Shown: piece after piece, positions 23,418-35,673 of the stretch
Layout of the letters: each line of letters begins with the position of its first letter
How positions within the stretch are numbered: the stretch's first letter is position 1
Assembly (NCBI GenBank): GCA_948146395.1
Contig: OX411547.1
Location: 59,791,566-59,855,565 of the forward strand
Source of the DNA: Fragum whitleyi
Lineage: Eukaryota > Mollusca > Bivalvia > Cardiida > Cardiidae
DNA length: 64,000 nt
Direction: 5' to 3'
Notes under the pieces: generated by a model
What the model saw: the letters and a program-made list of their open reading frames with translations, nothing else
Database searches by the model: none
What the model was told of the DNA's origin: nothing
Program-made: the position numbers and the translations under genes

Positions 23418-23619
23418 GTGAGTACATCTTACAGGATCAAGTTGATTACCCAACTCACAATTAACAAAATCTACTGCCTGTATTTGAAAGATAAGGCTTC
23501 AGATAATTTCAAAGTTATCTGATAGAGTCAAGGGCATCTATCATTGAAAAAGTTTTAGAAAAAAACAACATTTTGGTTTTTGACTGTTTCACAGATAAAC
23601 CTGTTTTCTTTATATCTAG

Positions 23620-23670
23620 GTGAGGTAATGGGGCCAGTAACAACCTTTAAATTCAAAGTCAATTACAAAG
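23620..23670 (+). CDS. Exon i: fibrinogen-like module 3 micro-exon
   Basis: A 51-nt exon: acceptor atatctag, donor GTAAAT at 23671. Encodes EVMGPVTTFKFKVNYK. Phases (two in, one out) join its neighbours without breaking the frame. Less certain than its neighbours because of its length and weaker donor. Confidence 0.7.
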
Positions 23671-24167
23671 GTAAATTTTATATGCATGTAAATAATGGAA
23701 AAACATACATTTTTAGGGTCATTCAAAACATTGCTCTGACATTTCCATAAACTGGAAAGTACCTTGGACGTAAGTGTAGTTTTTTTGGTGACATTTTAAG
23801 TAGTTTTGCATCTGGTGGTACTTCGGTCAATAGTCATGAAGAAAATACACTCCATTAATTTTTTCAAAAGTCTGTGGAGACTTTTTGTGCATATTACAAT
23901 TTAATGACAAGACGCAGTAAAACACTACATTTTGTTATCAAATTATTACATACCTGATTTTATTCTGTCGTTTATTTTGTTTTATGCAACATCATCCTTA
24001 GCAGGATGGTTGATAATTGTGACTTCATTTAAACCCATGTGCGAAATGACAGGCTATCATGGGTATGCCCTTATTATTCCCGAGGTCTATGCCATGAATT
24101 TGCAGAGTTTAGGTCATGGATTAGGTCATTTGTATTACAATGACCCACAAATACATCTTTTTCTTTA

Positions 24168-24581
24168 ATGCTTTTCGGTGGTTTATCGAGAAATAACAGA
24201 AGATTATCACTTGATAATCTCACCGCAAAAGCAGTGGAATTATCAAAAACTTATACCCTGCTTTTGTGCATTTCTTCCTATCTGACGTCATCTATGCGGG
24301 GCAAAATAAGTGACGTCACAATGAACGTTGCATAGCAATCACGCGCAAAATGACGCGCTTTACGAAAATATGTCCTAGAATTTTCACATTTTGTCTCACT
24401 TTTGCAATAAAGAAATAGAATAATTGTTTGTTTTTCGAGTAAGATCGATCCATATTTCATTTCATGAACAACAAAAGCTTTATTTTCACTCATGGCTCAG
24501 CCACTCGTAAATATAGCTTTTGTTGTTCACTCAATGAATATAAATCAATCTTACACTGAAACAAACGATTATCCTCTATTT
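24168..24581 (+). repeat. ~415-bp element H3, copy 2, abutting a splice acceptor
   Basis: tggtttatcgagaaataac…gaagattatcacttgataat…gaattatcaaaaactta…, then a strong hairpin (caacaaaagctttattttcac / tatagcttttgttgtt) and an end of acaaacgattatcctctat. The end lies about 14 nt before the acceptor of the exon at 24595. Confidence 0.8.
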
Positions 24582-24594
24582 TCTTTCCATTTAG

Positions 24595-24758
24595 GTGTTG
24601 CAGTGATCAGTAACAACCTGGAAGATGGTCTAAATGTGACCTTTGACACTCCCATACCAGTTGACTATTACGGTGCAGACCCTGATCAGCTGGATGCTCT
24701 GACAGACGTTTCAAAGTTCTGCTACATGCCCTTCAAATTTGAGTGCATGTACACTAAT
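24595..24758 (+). CDS. Exon j: fibrinogen-like module 3, second part
   Basis: Acceptor ccatttag; donor GTAAGT at 24759; ends in phase 0. Encodes GVAVISNNLEDGLNVTFDTPIPVDYYGADPDQLDALTDVSKFCYMPFKFECMYTN in pieces. D-x-x-Q-L-x-A-L-x-D-x-S-x-x-C matches the equivalent of exon e. The acceptor pyrimidine tract is next to, and partly made by, the end of the H3 element. Confidence 0.9.
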
Positions 24759-25056
24759 GTAAGTAGAATCTTTTTGATGGCTCAGGGAGAAACAATAATT
24801 GTAACTCCTTATATGCTTACAACTATTTTGCACTAAGCCATTGAAATTTTGACGTGATTAATCCATTTCAATAAAATAAAACTCTTTGATGTTCCTGAAG
24901 ATAAAAGCAATACCCCATCGATCACCTGTGGTGTCTGCTTTCTGATTGGCCATTGATGTCTTATCTGTCACTTTATGTTCAATTGACTTGAAACTTTGCA
25001 CTTGCTCAAGATTACAGAGTGCAGTGCCAGGAAACATAATTCTTCCTGGCTTAATT

Positions 25057-25230
25057 ATGCCCCCGATAGGGAGGCATAATAAATTTGACTTGTCCGTCCG
25101 TCCGTCTGTCCGTCCGTCTGTCCGTCCGTCCGTCATTCCGTCCAAAAACTTTAACATTGGCCATAACTTCCTTATTACTATCAAAGCGGTGTCGGGGGCA
25201 TTGTCATCTTACAGTGACAGCTCTTGTTTT
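25057..25230 (+). repeat. TGCCCCCGATAGGGAGGCATAATA repeat, in segments, copy 1
   Basis: tgcccccgatagggaggc, a run of ccgtctgtccgtccgt, then 'aactttaacattggccataa' and 'gtgtcgggggcattgtcatc'. Nearly the same sequence is at 53636-53812. The frames through it are repeat artefacts. Confidence 0.85.
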
Positions 25231-25312
25231 TTAGTTACTTCCCTTCGCTGTGTTTCATACTTTGACATCCAGCAGTCCGAAGAGCATATCTTGTGACAAG
25301 TTGAAACCTTGA

Positions 25313-25537
25313 TTAACCCTTTGCTGTTTAATCCCTGCTTTTTACGTGCCTGTGATTTTACGATTGAGAAAACATTGTGAAAAAAGCAGAAATTGCTTCT
25401 GACAAGCAATTTCTTCTTTTTCCACACTATTTTCTACTCTACTGAATATTTTTCAAATTAAATAAACTTTTAATTTTCGTCTGCAAAGCCTTTGCATTTG
25501 GACAGGTCCAAAATTATGTAAAACAGGAAAGGGCTAA
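25313..25537 (+). repeat. Element H2, copy 2
   Basis: TTAACCCTTTGCTG start, inner AAGCAGAAATTGCTT / AAGCAATTTCTTCTT hairpin, end AAAGGGCTAA. Ends 46 nt upstream of the exon at 25584. Confidence 0.9.
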
Positions 25538-25583
25538 TTGTGGAAAAAAAACACAAAAAATCTCATTTCTCTTGTCCTTACAG

Positions 25584-25753
25584 TTTCTAGAGTCACCTGG
25601 TTATTTCCACTGGAAGGGAGGTTATAACCCGAATATTCGAAAATTTGTTGGTTATGGACGTTCGTACAAACAGGAATGTAACTGTGGTAGAGATGGACAG
25701 ACGGGGCAGTGTGGTGGCAGCGAAAATAGAACATATCTATTGTACAATTACAG
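25584..25753 (+). CDS. Exon k: fibrinogen-like module 3, third part
   Basis: Acceptor ccttacag; donor GTGAAA at 25754; ends two bases into a codon. Encodes FLESPGYFHWKGGYNPNIRKFVG…KQECNCGRDGQTGQCGG…LYNYR. The W…G-x-G…C-x-C-G-x-x-G-x-C region corresponds to the YWGG…CACG…C stretch of contactin-associated proteins. Confidence 0.88.
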
Positions 25754-26424
25754 GTGAAATACAGGCCCCGAATGGGAAACTTTAATTATGTATGGACCAT
25801 GTACAGTTCTGTCTTCAAAAGATAAATTAATTATCCTGCTGAATTTATTTCCAACAAATTGCCAATTTTGCAGGCTCTTTAACTAGTCTAGTTCAAACGC
25901 TCAACACCATAATTAAATATAAAGCAGGCAGTGTAGGTTTAGGTCAGACTACACATTTGTGCAGGCTGATCTTAGTCTATACTGTCTGCTAAACAGGAAT
26001 ATGTTGGTAACAGCAAGAAAAGGGTTAAATTAATCAGTGTTTTTTCTCCTTTGACTGGTACCCTAAAAAGGTCTCATTCCAGATGCCAAAAAGTGACATT
26101 TTTTCCCAAAGTCATGAAAAAAAAAAAAATCTCAATTAAACAAGGTTGAGGACTTTTCCAAACTCTGAAAGTGAAAATTAAGAATCAAACATGTTATTTC
26201 TCTATTTGATCTTAATTTGAATTTCATAATAGGCAAAGAAAACTTTATTCTGGTAATAAATTGTACACAATACTAAAATTTTTCTCCATAAATGACTATA
26301 AAAAGATTTTTCCTAATTTTTGTGAAAGTAACACATTTTTCCCCAAATGCCTAGTTTCGGACCCATGGCGTTCCCAAAAACCTGAGAAAAAACACTGCTG
26401 AATTTTACCAAATTTTCAATTCAG

Positions 26425-26591
26425 GCCTTGTAATTGCGACGCAAATGACGGGAAACATCGACGGGATGCTGGTGTATTCAATTCCTCATATAAGCTTCCA
26501 ATTGAAGAATTGTTCTTCGGTGGAAATGGAAACCCACTATCCTATGGCAAAGTTACTCTTGGAAAATTATACTGTGCAGATTTTGACTTTG
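26425..26591 (+). CDS. Exon l: fibrinogen-like module 3, C-terminal part
   Basis: Acceptor attcag; donor GTAAGA at 26592. Encodes CNCDANDGKHRRDAGVFNSSYKLPIEELFFGGNGNP…VTLGKLYCADFDF in pieces. C-N-C-D…D-x-G…LPI…F-G-G…LG-x-L-x-C is the closing signature of the module. One base in, one base out. Confidence 0.9.
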
Positions 26592-27295
26592 GTAAGAAGA
26601 TTTATGGTCTAAACCTTTGGAAATCTATCACAAGTCTTATGCTTAGCTGCTTGGAAAAACATGCAGAGATAAAAACAAAAAGCAAATGCTTTTATATAGA
26701 TATCAAAACTGATCATTTAATGGGTCATTTTTTTAAATGCCCTCTCATTCAGTTGTGAGTATTTTTCACATCTATTTTTCCAGTAATGATTAATCTTTAC
26801 TTAACCTGAATTAAGAAATTGAACCTTAAGTAAATTTCATTTTCATTTGTTCCGCTTGAGAAACAAAACAGATTTTTTATCATTGGCCCTTTTATCTGTG
26901 AACCCTTGTCATGCTGAATGAATACCTTTGCAAAACTGAATTGAATTAAAGTGTTGAAATAACTGAATACACTTATTGTGAATCAGTACTTATTAAAAAA
27001 TATATTTTTTCTTTCAACTTTTCTAGTTTAAAAAGTAAAATCAGTTGTTTTGAAACTTTATTCGCAGGCTGATCTTTGTCTATTCCTACTGCCAAACCAG
27101 CTTTATGTTCAGGATAACAAAACAATTCAAACTGCTTGCACATTATACCCTTTTTTGCATGTTAACGTGCTTGCAAAGTGGGATATAATTTGCAAACAGT
27201 TTGCAACATTTTGTCATCATGAATGCTGGGCTTGATTTTTTGTGTTCAGTATGAAAAGTGGTGATCGGCTGAAAAACTTCTCTTTACAATTACAG

Positions 27296-27442
27296 ATTTG
27301 GATGAATGTGAACTCGACTTCCATGATTGTGACGAGAAAGCAGTTTGTCACAATGAGCACGGCTATTACACATGTAGATGTAAAAATGGCTGGCAGGGCT
27401 ATGGTAGACCAGGTGTCTGGGCTAATGGAAGAGATTGTCATG
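27296..27442 (+). CDS. Exon m: calcium-binding-type EGF domain 1
   Basis: Acceptor attacag; donor GTAATT at 27443. Encodes DLDECELDFHDC…AVCHNEHGYYTCRCKNGW…NGRDCHG: D-x-D-E-C with six cysteines and the C-x-x-x-x-G-x-(Y/F)-x-C-x-C core of calcium-binding EGF domains. One domain per exon, standard phase-1 borders. Confidence 0.93.
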
Positions 27443-27495
27443 GTAATTTGAGGTCCAGTTTGAGATATCAAACCAAATGCATTTCCATGGCTTAG

Positions 27496-27556
27496 CACAA
27501 AACAGTTGTAACTTCCTACAAAAATGAAGGCAGTTACAACTGTATTGCACTAAGCC
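27496..27556. repeat. ~60-bp palindrome with GTTACAACTGT arms
   Basis: aaacagttgtaacttcct…gaaggcagttacaactgt followed by attgcactaagcca; same family as 11688-11740. Confidence 0.65.
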
Positions 27557-27654
27557 ATCAATTATAATCATTATGTACTGATTGGATAAGCAGAATTAAC
27601 ATCCTATATGTGCCTTCATTATTGATGTTTCAAGTAGTACAAGTTAGTATATAT

Positions 27655-28085
27655 AGAGGATAATCGTTTGTTTCAATGTAAGATCGATTTATATTTCATT
27701 GAGTGAACAACAACAGCTTTATTTTCACGAGTGGCAGAGCCACGAGTGAAAATATAGCTTTTGTTGTTCATGAAATGGAAATATTAATCAATCTTACTCA
27801 AAAACAAACGATTGTTCTATTTCTTTTATGCAAAAATGAGACAAAATGTGTAATTTCTAGGGCTTATTTTCGTAAAGCGCGCATTTGGCTCTTAATTGCT
27901 ATGCAACGTTCATTGTCACGTCACTTATTTCCACCCGCATAGATGACGTCAGAAAGGATGAAATGCACAAAAGCAGGGTATAAGTTTTTTGATAATTTCA
28001 CTGCTTTTGCAGTGAGATTATCAAGTGATTATCTACTGTTAATTTCTCGATAAACCAACAAAAAACACTAAAGAATGAGCATTCT
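27655..28085 (-). repeat. Element H3, inverted full copy
   Basis: Reads as the inverse of 24168-24581: atagaggataatcgtttgt at the left, the hairpin around the internal junction, then gacgtcagaaaggat…gggtataagttttttgataatttc and gataaaccaacaaaaaac at the right. Confidence 0.8.
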
Positions 28086-28086
28086 T

Positions 28087-28318
28087 TGTAGGGTGGTCGG
28101 TGGCACATCGATCAGACCTGCAATCTTCAATTATTGGATGTCATATGTTGAATCCCAAATGGTTGTATTTAAGACATTTGTCTCTCACCAATGAGAGGAT
28201 AGTAGCTGGAGACTAGGAAAGGATGCAATGTATTAATTTACGGAGGCAAAAACACCTGGAATCCATTTTAAGGTGCTCCAGCTACAGCAGTTTGACTGAA
28301 AAATGTCTTTATTGATCT
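28087..28318 (+). repeat. SINE, diverged copy
   Basis: Degenerate tRNA-like head (gggtggtcggtggcacat…gttgaatccc), then the shared body: tttgtctctcaccaatgaga, ggagactaggaaagg, acctggaatccat, ggtgctccag. Lacks a clear box B. Confidence 0.65.
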
Positions 28319-28575
28319 CATTCTTAGTGCTTGGTTTTCCAAAAGCAAGGTTTATTGGTTTATGTATTTGTTATGTCCCCTCATAAATTGATAGCACAAT
28401 CTGAGGTATAAATTTTACTTTTGTTTGTCTTTCTCTCTGTCCACCTTAATCTTTTTGAGTAAAGATAATCAATAGATCTACATGCAAATTACTTCAAGGC
28501 TTTTCAAGATACAAAGCTCATATTTTGCATGATTGCTGAAAAAATGTATAGGCAGTTACAACTGTTTAGTGCTCG

Positions 28576-28954
28576 GCCACATTCGGAACACCACTCAGCC
28601 TATCTCACGATCAACCTCGGATGTACATTGACAGACTATTTTTAAAAATTACCGGAAACCCCTGGAAAAACTTGATGACTTCAGTTAAAATGGCGTTAAC
28701 CCTTGAAAGTGTGAGTGAAAAAATTGGACATTGTCAATACTTCTCGTTTAAGTCACTGACGTGAAACAATCGTATCCTTATATAAATATCTTTTGATTCT
28801 TAAATAATGGCTGAAAATCTTAATTTTGAGAATGATTGGTCACTCTCAAAAATTAAGATTTTTCAGCCGTTATTTACTGAAAAGATATAAATCCGCCTTA
28901 TTTACATCCAAGGTCTATTGCAGTTTACGGAAATGGCCGAGTGATGTTCCGAAT
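28576..28954. repeat. TIR element H6, copy 2
   Basis: acattcggaacaccactcagcc at the left and ggccgagtgatgttccgaatgg at the right; an internal inverted pair aatggctgaaaatctt / aagatttttcagccgtt. Ends 37 nt upstream of the exon at 28992. Confidence 0.8.
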
Positions 28955-28991
28955 GGCTTAGACATTGAAATCTTACTGTTTTGTTTTGTAG

Positions 28992-29111
28992 ATAATGATG
29001 AATGTGAGATGAATAAGTGTCCATACTCAGCTAATTGCTCCAACTCACCAGGATCATTCAATTGCACTTGTAAGGAAGGGTATGAGCAATTGAGTCCCAC
29101 AAAATGTAGAG
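28992..29111 (+). CDS. Exon n: calcium-binding-type EGF domain 2
   Basis: Acceptor ttttgtag; donor GTAAGT at 29112. Encodes DNDECEMNKCPYSANCSNSPGSFNCTCKEGY…KCRG: six cysteines, D-x-D-E-C start, and the N-S-x-G-S-F-x-C-x-C core typical of calcium-binding EGF. Phase-1 borders as in exon m. Confidence 0.94.
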
Positions 29112-29769
29112 GTAAGTGGACTACTCACCAATCTGTAAATCTGAAACTTATTTACCATTTTCATTTTTTATAAGGTATACATTTCACAAGTCTTACAACA
29201 GAGCAATCAATGTCTGCAGGGTCAAAATTCTGCAGATCTTTAAAATTTTGGGGATCTTAAACATTGCAGGCTAATATTGAAGGACAAATCTATTAAAAAT
29301 CTCAGGGAGAGTGACAGATATGTGACAATCGAACTTTTCAGGCTTAAATTGATGGACAAATCACCACATGTAAAGTAACAGAAATCTGTCACAGTCTCTG
29401 AGACTTTTTATTTACTTGTCACCCTCCATGAGACTTTTTAGATATTAATTTTTGATGATTTACTGGACATACACAGCTTTTTGCTCCAATTCACCCAGAT
29501 CATTCAAATATAAGTGTGAGAAGGGGAATGAACAAATGACTTTGATGAAGTGTTGAGGTTACAGTAAACAACATCATGAGACAATTGACAATTGAGGGAG
29601 TGCTAGGAATGAATGATTTTGAGAACTGAGCTAGTGATTTAGAATGGTTTTGATTTAGTTGAATGTAAATTTCATAATGTTTTTAACTGTAGTCGACTAC
29701 ATACCAGCTGATATTCTATGAAACTTTGCGTTTCATTAAAAATGAATCATGTAAACCCACTAGATAGGG

Positions 29770-30195
29770 CATTTTATAATATGACCCAAGTTGCGGGAGT
29801 TAAATAACCCTGTTAAATATATATTTGATATTGCACAGGTGTTGTTACACTAGTGGAATAATTATGCAAATGAGCTAAGAATGAATGGCAACTTTATATT
29901 TTCAATGTTGAGAAAGTGACATCAAAATAGATTTGCTGACGTCATTTCACAAAGGGGGGCTTCATGTTTCATCGAGTAACTTGAATCGTGAGATATCATA
30001 ATTTCTTTGATTTACCACAAAATTTAGGTCAATTTATAAAAAGAATATCAAATTTGTGCTCATCTCATAAGGAATTTACTAAACTTGTCATTTACAACAA
30101 ATAAAAACTCAGCGCAGCCTCGTTTTTATCTGTTAATAGATGACTTGTTTAATAATTTTGGTATTCAATTACCACTCATTCAATGTCCTCTTAAT
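29770..30195. repeat. Element H4, copy 2
   Basis: tatgacccaagttgcgggag…atgcaaatgagctaagaatg…tgacgtcattt…ctcgtttttatctgttaatagatgac…actcattcaatgtcctc; same order as 22535 and 36212. Confidence 0.8.
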
Positions 30196-30593
30196 ATTGT
30201 ATGGGTATTAAAGTTAGTAACAAAATAACTTGAGAATTTTATTTTCTTTGAAAATGTTTTAATCTCTCAACAACGGATAAATAAATGCTATATTTTCACT
30301 TAAAGCACATAATTTCATATCAATGGCTCAGCAGTGTCAGCACTTAACAAATGTAACTACGATGTTCTAATGTCAAAGCAGTTATAAATGTTTTCTGCTG
30401 AACCATTTACATGTTATTTTAAAATTTGCAATATTTCAACATTGTGGATATAATGCCTTCTGCATATTAATATTGTAAAAAACGATGTCAAAATTTGAGA
30501 AATGATGGAAATTAGGACATAATCCTTTTGTACTTTCCCTGAGTTTGGGAAAATTAAATAACTCTTTGGTAAGGATTAAAAACTACTCCTTTT

Positions 30594-30915
30594 TAGCTTA
30601 CCTGAGAACAAGGTGCTCAAGGGGAGCTTTAAAAATTACCCTGAGTCCTTCGTGCGTCGTAAACAACCCTAAAAACTTCTTCTTCTCCTGAACCACTGGG
30701 CCGATTGAAATTTTGCTAGAAAGTTCCTTGGGTGACCCTCTTTAAAAATCGTTCCCTAAATTTTGATTGGCCTATAAATCAGGACTTGGGTGGGCTTGGC
30801 ATTTTTCACTTTGAAATCTTTGAGCAACATCTCCTCCTGAACCACTGGGCTTATTTCAATGAAACTTTACAAGAATGTTCCTTTGATGACCCTTTTCAAA
30901 AATTGTTTTGTTTAT
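30594..30915 (+). repeat. AGCTCACCTGAGC-type repeat, short copy
   Basis: agcttacctgagaacaaggtgctcaagggagc-like start with two ~115-bp units (cctcctgaaccactgggc…ccttgggtgacc). Same family as 55056-55820. Confidence 0.7.
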
Positions 30916-31557
30916 TGTAATATGGGCTTTAGAAATTTTAAGAAATACAAAAATTCACTTAATTTTTCATCTGTTTAAAAAGACAGCTTTTGTGAACATT
31001 TGACACGACGTTGAAATATCCTTTGATTTGCGATATCTTGGCAGAATCGAATTTTACAAAAAATCAAACTAGAAGAAACATGGTTTTTATTTCAAAGATC
31101 TTCGGCGGAATGGTTTTGCAGCAACATACCTAAATTTCAGCATAGGTCACCTGACAAATTATCAAGTAAAAAGGCAAAATTTTCTGTAATTATACTCGAA
31201 AAACAGCAACACAGAAGGCATTAACATTTAATATGTTACACTTAACTGTATTTCTAACACTTATATCTTAACATCAATCAATACATGACATCAGGCATCT
31301 TTATATGAAAGCAAATGGCATTTTTGGGATAAAAACAGTTCGTTATTTTCGAAAAAAATTGACAATTACTGAATTTGGTCCTTAATAAGGGGGTCGGCCC
31401 CTTGATCACATCAGGTTGTCAACTCTACGTCATAAATCCCTTTTTATGACTTAAATATGTAAGCGGGTACTTCAAAGTTCAGTTTTATCACATATGGCAT
31501 AATTTGCAGACAATTCAAAATTTGGACCTAAAATGGCCCTCCATGTGTTTGTAGTTA

Positions 31558-31908
31558 CCTTAAGGTCAAGTTGGTGAAAAAAAAATGCAAAAACTTTGAC
31601 ATTTTGTGATAACTTTTGAATGGTAAGTAAAAGGACCTTCATATTTCACATGAAGATTGCCTCGGGCAAGTACTTTCTGTTGAGACTAAGTTCTCTGTCA
31701 TCAGGCAAGGTCAAGGTCTTTTTCAAGGTCAAATTTGTGAAAAAAAAATGCAAAAACTTTGACATTTTGTGATAACCTTTGAATGGAAAGTGATAGGTCC
31801 TTCATATTTCATATGATGATTGCCTGGGATAAGCCCTTTTTGTTCAAGGTCTTCAGTCAAAGTCAAGGTCTTTTTTCAAGTTCAATTTTGTGAAAAAAAA
31901 ATGCAAAA
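31558..31908 (+). repeat. ~180-bp tandem repeat, about two copies
   Basis: Unit contains aaaaaaaatgcaaaaacttt, 'gacattttgtgataac(t/c)tttgaatgg', 'ccttcatatttca' and 'aaggtcaaggtcttttt'. Units start near 31576, 31739 and 31896 (last one partial). Confidence 0.75.
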
Positions 31909-32347
31909 AGTGATATTTCTGGTTCTACTAAAGGTATTCATTTAAAACTTGGCACGCATATCCCCCCTTAAAAGAGCAACCTTCTCTCTCTAGGGGGGTA
32001 ATTTAGAACCAATTTCCACAAATTACACCCCTTTGTCTACTAAGTTTTTTCACCATCCATTAGTTTTTGTCACCATCCAGCACTTACAGCCAAGCGTAGG
32101 CACCTGTTGGCGGTGCTCTTGTTGCATTTTGACTTACTTGCAGCTGAGCTTTGCAATGGAAGACAGTGCTCTTGTCCACTTTGAAACCATGACTGACATT
32201 TCTCTTAATCACCGAATTAAATCAAACTTTGCCAGAAAGTTTCTTTGGTGACTGTCAAAAGACGGCTGAGAAGTTGGCTTTGATATGGGTCATTAAAGAG
32301 TAAGGATGTGCATTTCCAAATTTTATTTACATAAACACCAAACAATC

Positions 32348-32369
32348 TATATATATATATATATATATA
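32348..32369. repeat. (TA)n microsatellite
   Basis: Eleven TA repeats in AT-rich intron. Confidence 0.85.
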
Positions 32370-34032
32370 AGTCAAATCAATTTTAAATAAATTTCACTAA
32401 TTGATTGTCAGAGTTCATTGCTACTTCAAATCGGATGAGTCCACAAATGTCCAAAGATGTTCTCATCACATCAAAGATTGGAAAATATTATACTTGCAAA
32501 TTATTAAATATCAAGCTCAATGCTCAACCATTTACAGTTCAAGTTCAAGTTGCCTTACCCCACATACTTCTCGAAGATTAAATGTCTGTCCAGCTGTTTG
32601 ATGTTTATTCTATTCCCGAGGTCACACCCTAGTGGTCCTTCCCAAATAATGCTGACGCGGGCACGAAACACCTCCAAAGTCTCCCGGTCTGAACAGCATG
32701 TTACCCACGCTCACAATGTACATGGTCTAGGCACCAGTCCTAATATTTTCTGTATTCGTAATTATTGGTTTATGACAATTGACCAAGCAACATAGAAAGC
32801 ACCCAAGCAAGCAATCAACCAGGCAAGCAACCTATTGAAAGTATAAAAAAGACTATAGCAACTATCTAATAAGAGCCCTGATGGCTATACTTCCCGCAAT
32901 GTTTTACCAACATCTCAAACTTATTGACAATTACAATTACCAAAATAACTATATTAAATGTTCATGTAACATCAGTTTTCACATACTCAACTTATTTACA
33001 GAACATTGACAATATAATATGCTAGCATCTTTTCCCACAACATGTTCTCAAATTAACAGTTGAAGTCAAAATACTGAACTGAGTTAATGACATTATCAAA
33101 ATGTTTTTTGACAATACAGCTTTAGCATTAAAATACGAATTATCACAATGTTTGAATCTTCAAAATATTTACAAAAGAAATAGTTTATTAACCTACAGCC
33201 CAAATGATAAATAGATATAACATCCAACATCACGGTTCCTCAATATTACCAATGCAAGCCATCCAACATTCAAAAACAATGCATGAAAATGAGCAATTAT
33301 CTAAGCAGCCATTGTCATTTCCGGCGTTATTTACGATGCATTCAGTAGACAGAAAAATCTGCACATTTAAGCAACAAAATACTGAAGACATAAAAAACAT
33401 TAATACAATAAAAAGATGAAAATTAAAAAAATATTTACCCCAAGAAGAATCCAACTCTGACACATGATTCCCATATATAATTTTCCAGCTACAATGCTAA
33501 AAACTTCTACTCACCGAGTCATTTCAACAAAGGGTTTTTATAAAACCGATCCTATGAATAAAACTCACTAAGCTCCCAATTTCTATGCACCACGCTCAAA
33601 TTAAGATTACTACTCACTCAACATGCATGCTAAACCTGTGCACCATAGTGAACAAAATGTAGATAAAAAACTACTATCCAATAGAAAATGGATTTAATTA
33701 ACAAATTTAAACTTCATGACATACCAAAAGGGACGTAGTCACGCCTTAACTATGTACATTAACCAGATCCTAGAAAACTTTATGTGACAGTGACCTTTTT
33801 TCAAAAATTATTAATGACATCCTGCATGACAAGGTGGGTCATATTTCTATAGCATCTCCTTCTCAACAACATCCACTGGACCAATAAAATTTAGGTGAGA
33901 ATTTTAGGGCCATTCTGGCTCTCTGGTTTTACCTAGTATTATAACCCAGTATTATGTGTAGCATCATTTTCACAGGTTAAAGAGCAGAGCTTCACAAAGA
34001 GGATGTGATTTTGCTTTCAAAATATAAGTTTC
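32370..34032 (+). other. Intron stretch, nothing recognised
   Basis: AT-rich sequence without splice-bounded coding signal. A short aagcaa(c/t)c-rich run near 32788-32840 is the only structure noticed. Confidence 0.5.
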
Positions 34033-34197
34033 TTTAAGGTAGTGGATCCGTTAAAGTTCCACAACATTTAGGACCATATGTTCTTTCACAATGTTAACAG
34101 AGGTTTCCTTATGAAAGTCAGTAGAAAACCACGGATAATGCTGTGAAAGTTCATTATTCCTTAAACGCTGCAAAATTATTATGGGTCCATTACCTAA
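34033..34197. repeat. Hairpin element H1, copy 6
   Basis: TTAAGGTAGTGGATCC start, gaggtttccttatgaaa central arm, ending atgggtccattacc. Immediately upstream of a LINE remnant. Confidence 0.8.
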
Positions 34198-34379
34198 ATT
34201 GTCCACAATAACCTATGTTTTGGGGGTACTCATTGGAATTTTCTCACCCACACAATTCCTATGATTACCAACAACTTAGATTTGGACAAGTCTTAACAGA
34301 TTTAGATGGACAGCAACCCCTCTTAATTGTACTCTTTACTGGCACCTGGTCATGCTTTAATGGGCCTAATCCTCATAGT

Positions 34380-35048
34380 GTAAATCATAAATATTTCTAC
34401 CAAACCTTTAGGCTACAACTAATAGATGAATTGCAACAAATTCAATAGGACTATATCAATAATAGTTCAGTGCTTTGCACATATAAATATCTGAAAGAGT
34501 CATTTGACTTGCCACCATACCTAGATAAATTACCCAAAAAATGGAGATTGCATATTTTGAAATTTAGATTGTCGTCTCACTCTCTTAGGATTGAAACAGG
34601 CAGGCATGATTTAAATAGAATTGATAGAAATCAACGTGTATGTTTAGCATGTAATCTAAATGAAATAGAAGATGAATTCCATTTTTTGCTTGTATGTCCA
34701 CTATTTACTGAAATAAGGAAAACTTATCTGAAAAAAGTCTACTATACTTGTCCTAATATGATGAAATTCGTAACCTTAATGAATACTGAAAATAAAACCG
34801 ATCTTTTGAAATTGGCTAAATACTTAAAAGAATTTTTTTCATGAAGACCTGGTCTTACTTATACTTCATAACTATTGTAACCTTGATGATGTAGAAATTT
34901 TGCTTTAGCATCTCTTCCAAGTTGGAAATAGATCTATTATGTTGATAATTTGTTAATATGTTTATGTTCTTTGATATCTTTGTGTGTTGTATTTCATTTG
35001 ACGAGAAACTGTAAAGTTTAAGTCAATAAACTAACTTGAATCTTGAAA
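34380..35048 (+). pseudogene. 5'-truncated LINE (non-LTR retrotransposon) 3' end
   Basis: The frame 34215-34844 is interrupted by a TAG at 34446-34448. After it, residues give YKYLKESFDL…SSHSLRIETGRH…RNQRVCLACNLNEIEDEFHFLLVCPLF, the C-x-x-C…H-F-L-L-x-C-P C-terminal motif of animal LINE polyproteins. RT and endonuclease are missing. The tail contains caataaa and acttgaatcttgaaaaa. It ends about 18 nt upstream of the acceptor of the next exon. Confidence 0.8.
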
Positions 35049-35065
35049 AATCTTTAATTTCCCAG

Positions 35066-35188
35066 ACATTGATGAGTGTGCATTGGGTATTGATGAGTGT
35101 CACCAGAATGCCACATGTACAAATCTTGATGGGGAATACCACTGTCGATGTAACAGAAATTTCCGTGGGGATGGAAAACGATGTGATC
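35066..35188 (+). CDS. Exon o: calcium-binding-type EGF domain 3
   Basis: Acceptor ttcccag; donor GTAAGT at 35189. Encodes DIDECALGIDECHQNATCTNLDGEYHCRCNRNFRGDGKRCD in pieces: D-I-D-E-C, six cysteines and C-x-N-x-x-G-x-(Y/F)-x-C. Phase-1 borders. Directly precedes the VWD exon. Confidence 0.94.
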
Positions 35189-35673
35189 GTAAGTAACTGT
35201 TATAACAACAATATTTTGCTGTTGTTATAAAGAAGGCTTGCTGAATCAGCCCCCCCCCCCCCACCAAAAAAAAAATGTTTTAAAATTTCTAGTTCTAGAC
35301 AAGCTTTAGAATCAAAATTAAGCTCTTGAACCTCTTTATACAGTGTTTGGGATGTGAGAAAACAACTTTTGACTTTTAACTTTACTACAAAAAAAAACAA
35401 AAAAAAAAAAGATACCTAAGAGTAAGGCATAAAATCAGAGAGTTGTTGACAGAGTAAAATTTCAAGATACAATGCTCCATGATCAAATGGTGATAGAGAC
35501 TCACTAAGCTAAATATTTTGATTCCAAGGTCAACAACATGTGACAAGGTCAAGGTCATTCATTAGAGTCTGTAAGTCTTTTGTAGGGAGTGTGAACCTTT
35601 TTGTCTTCTTCTATCTAGGACATCAATAGCCAAGCATTGGTAATTGCATGTGTTGATCTTATCTATTTTCCAG

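Noticed and set aside
24858..25296. Overlapping frames of about 110 codons on both strands
   Set aside because: They translate the TGCCCCCGATAGGG repeat and its CCGTCCGTCTGT tract, found again at 53636-53812.
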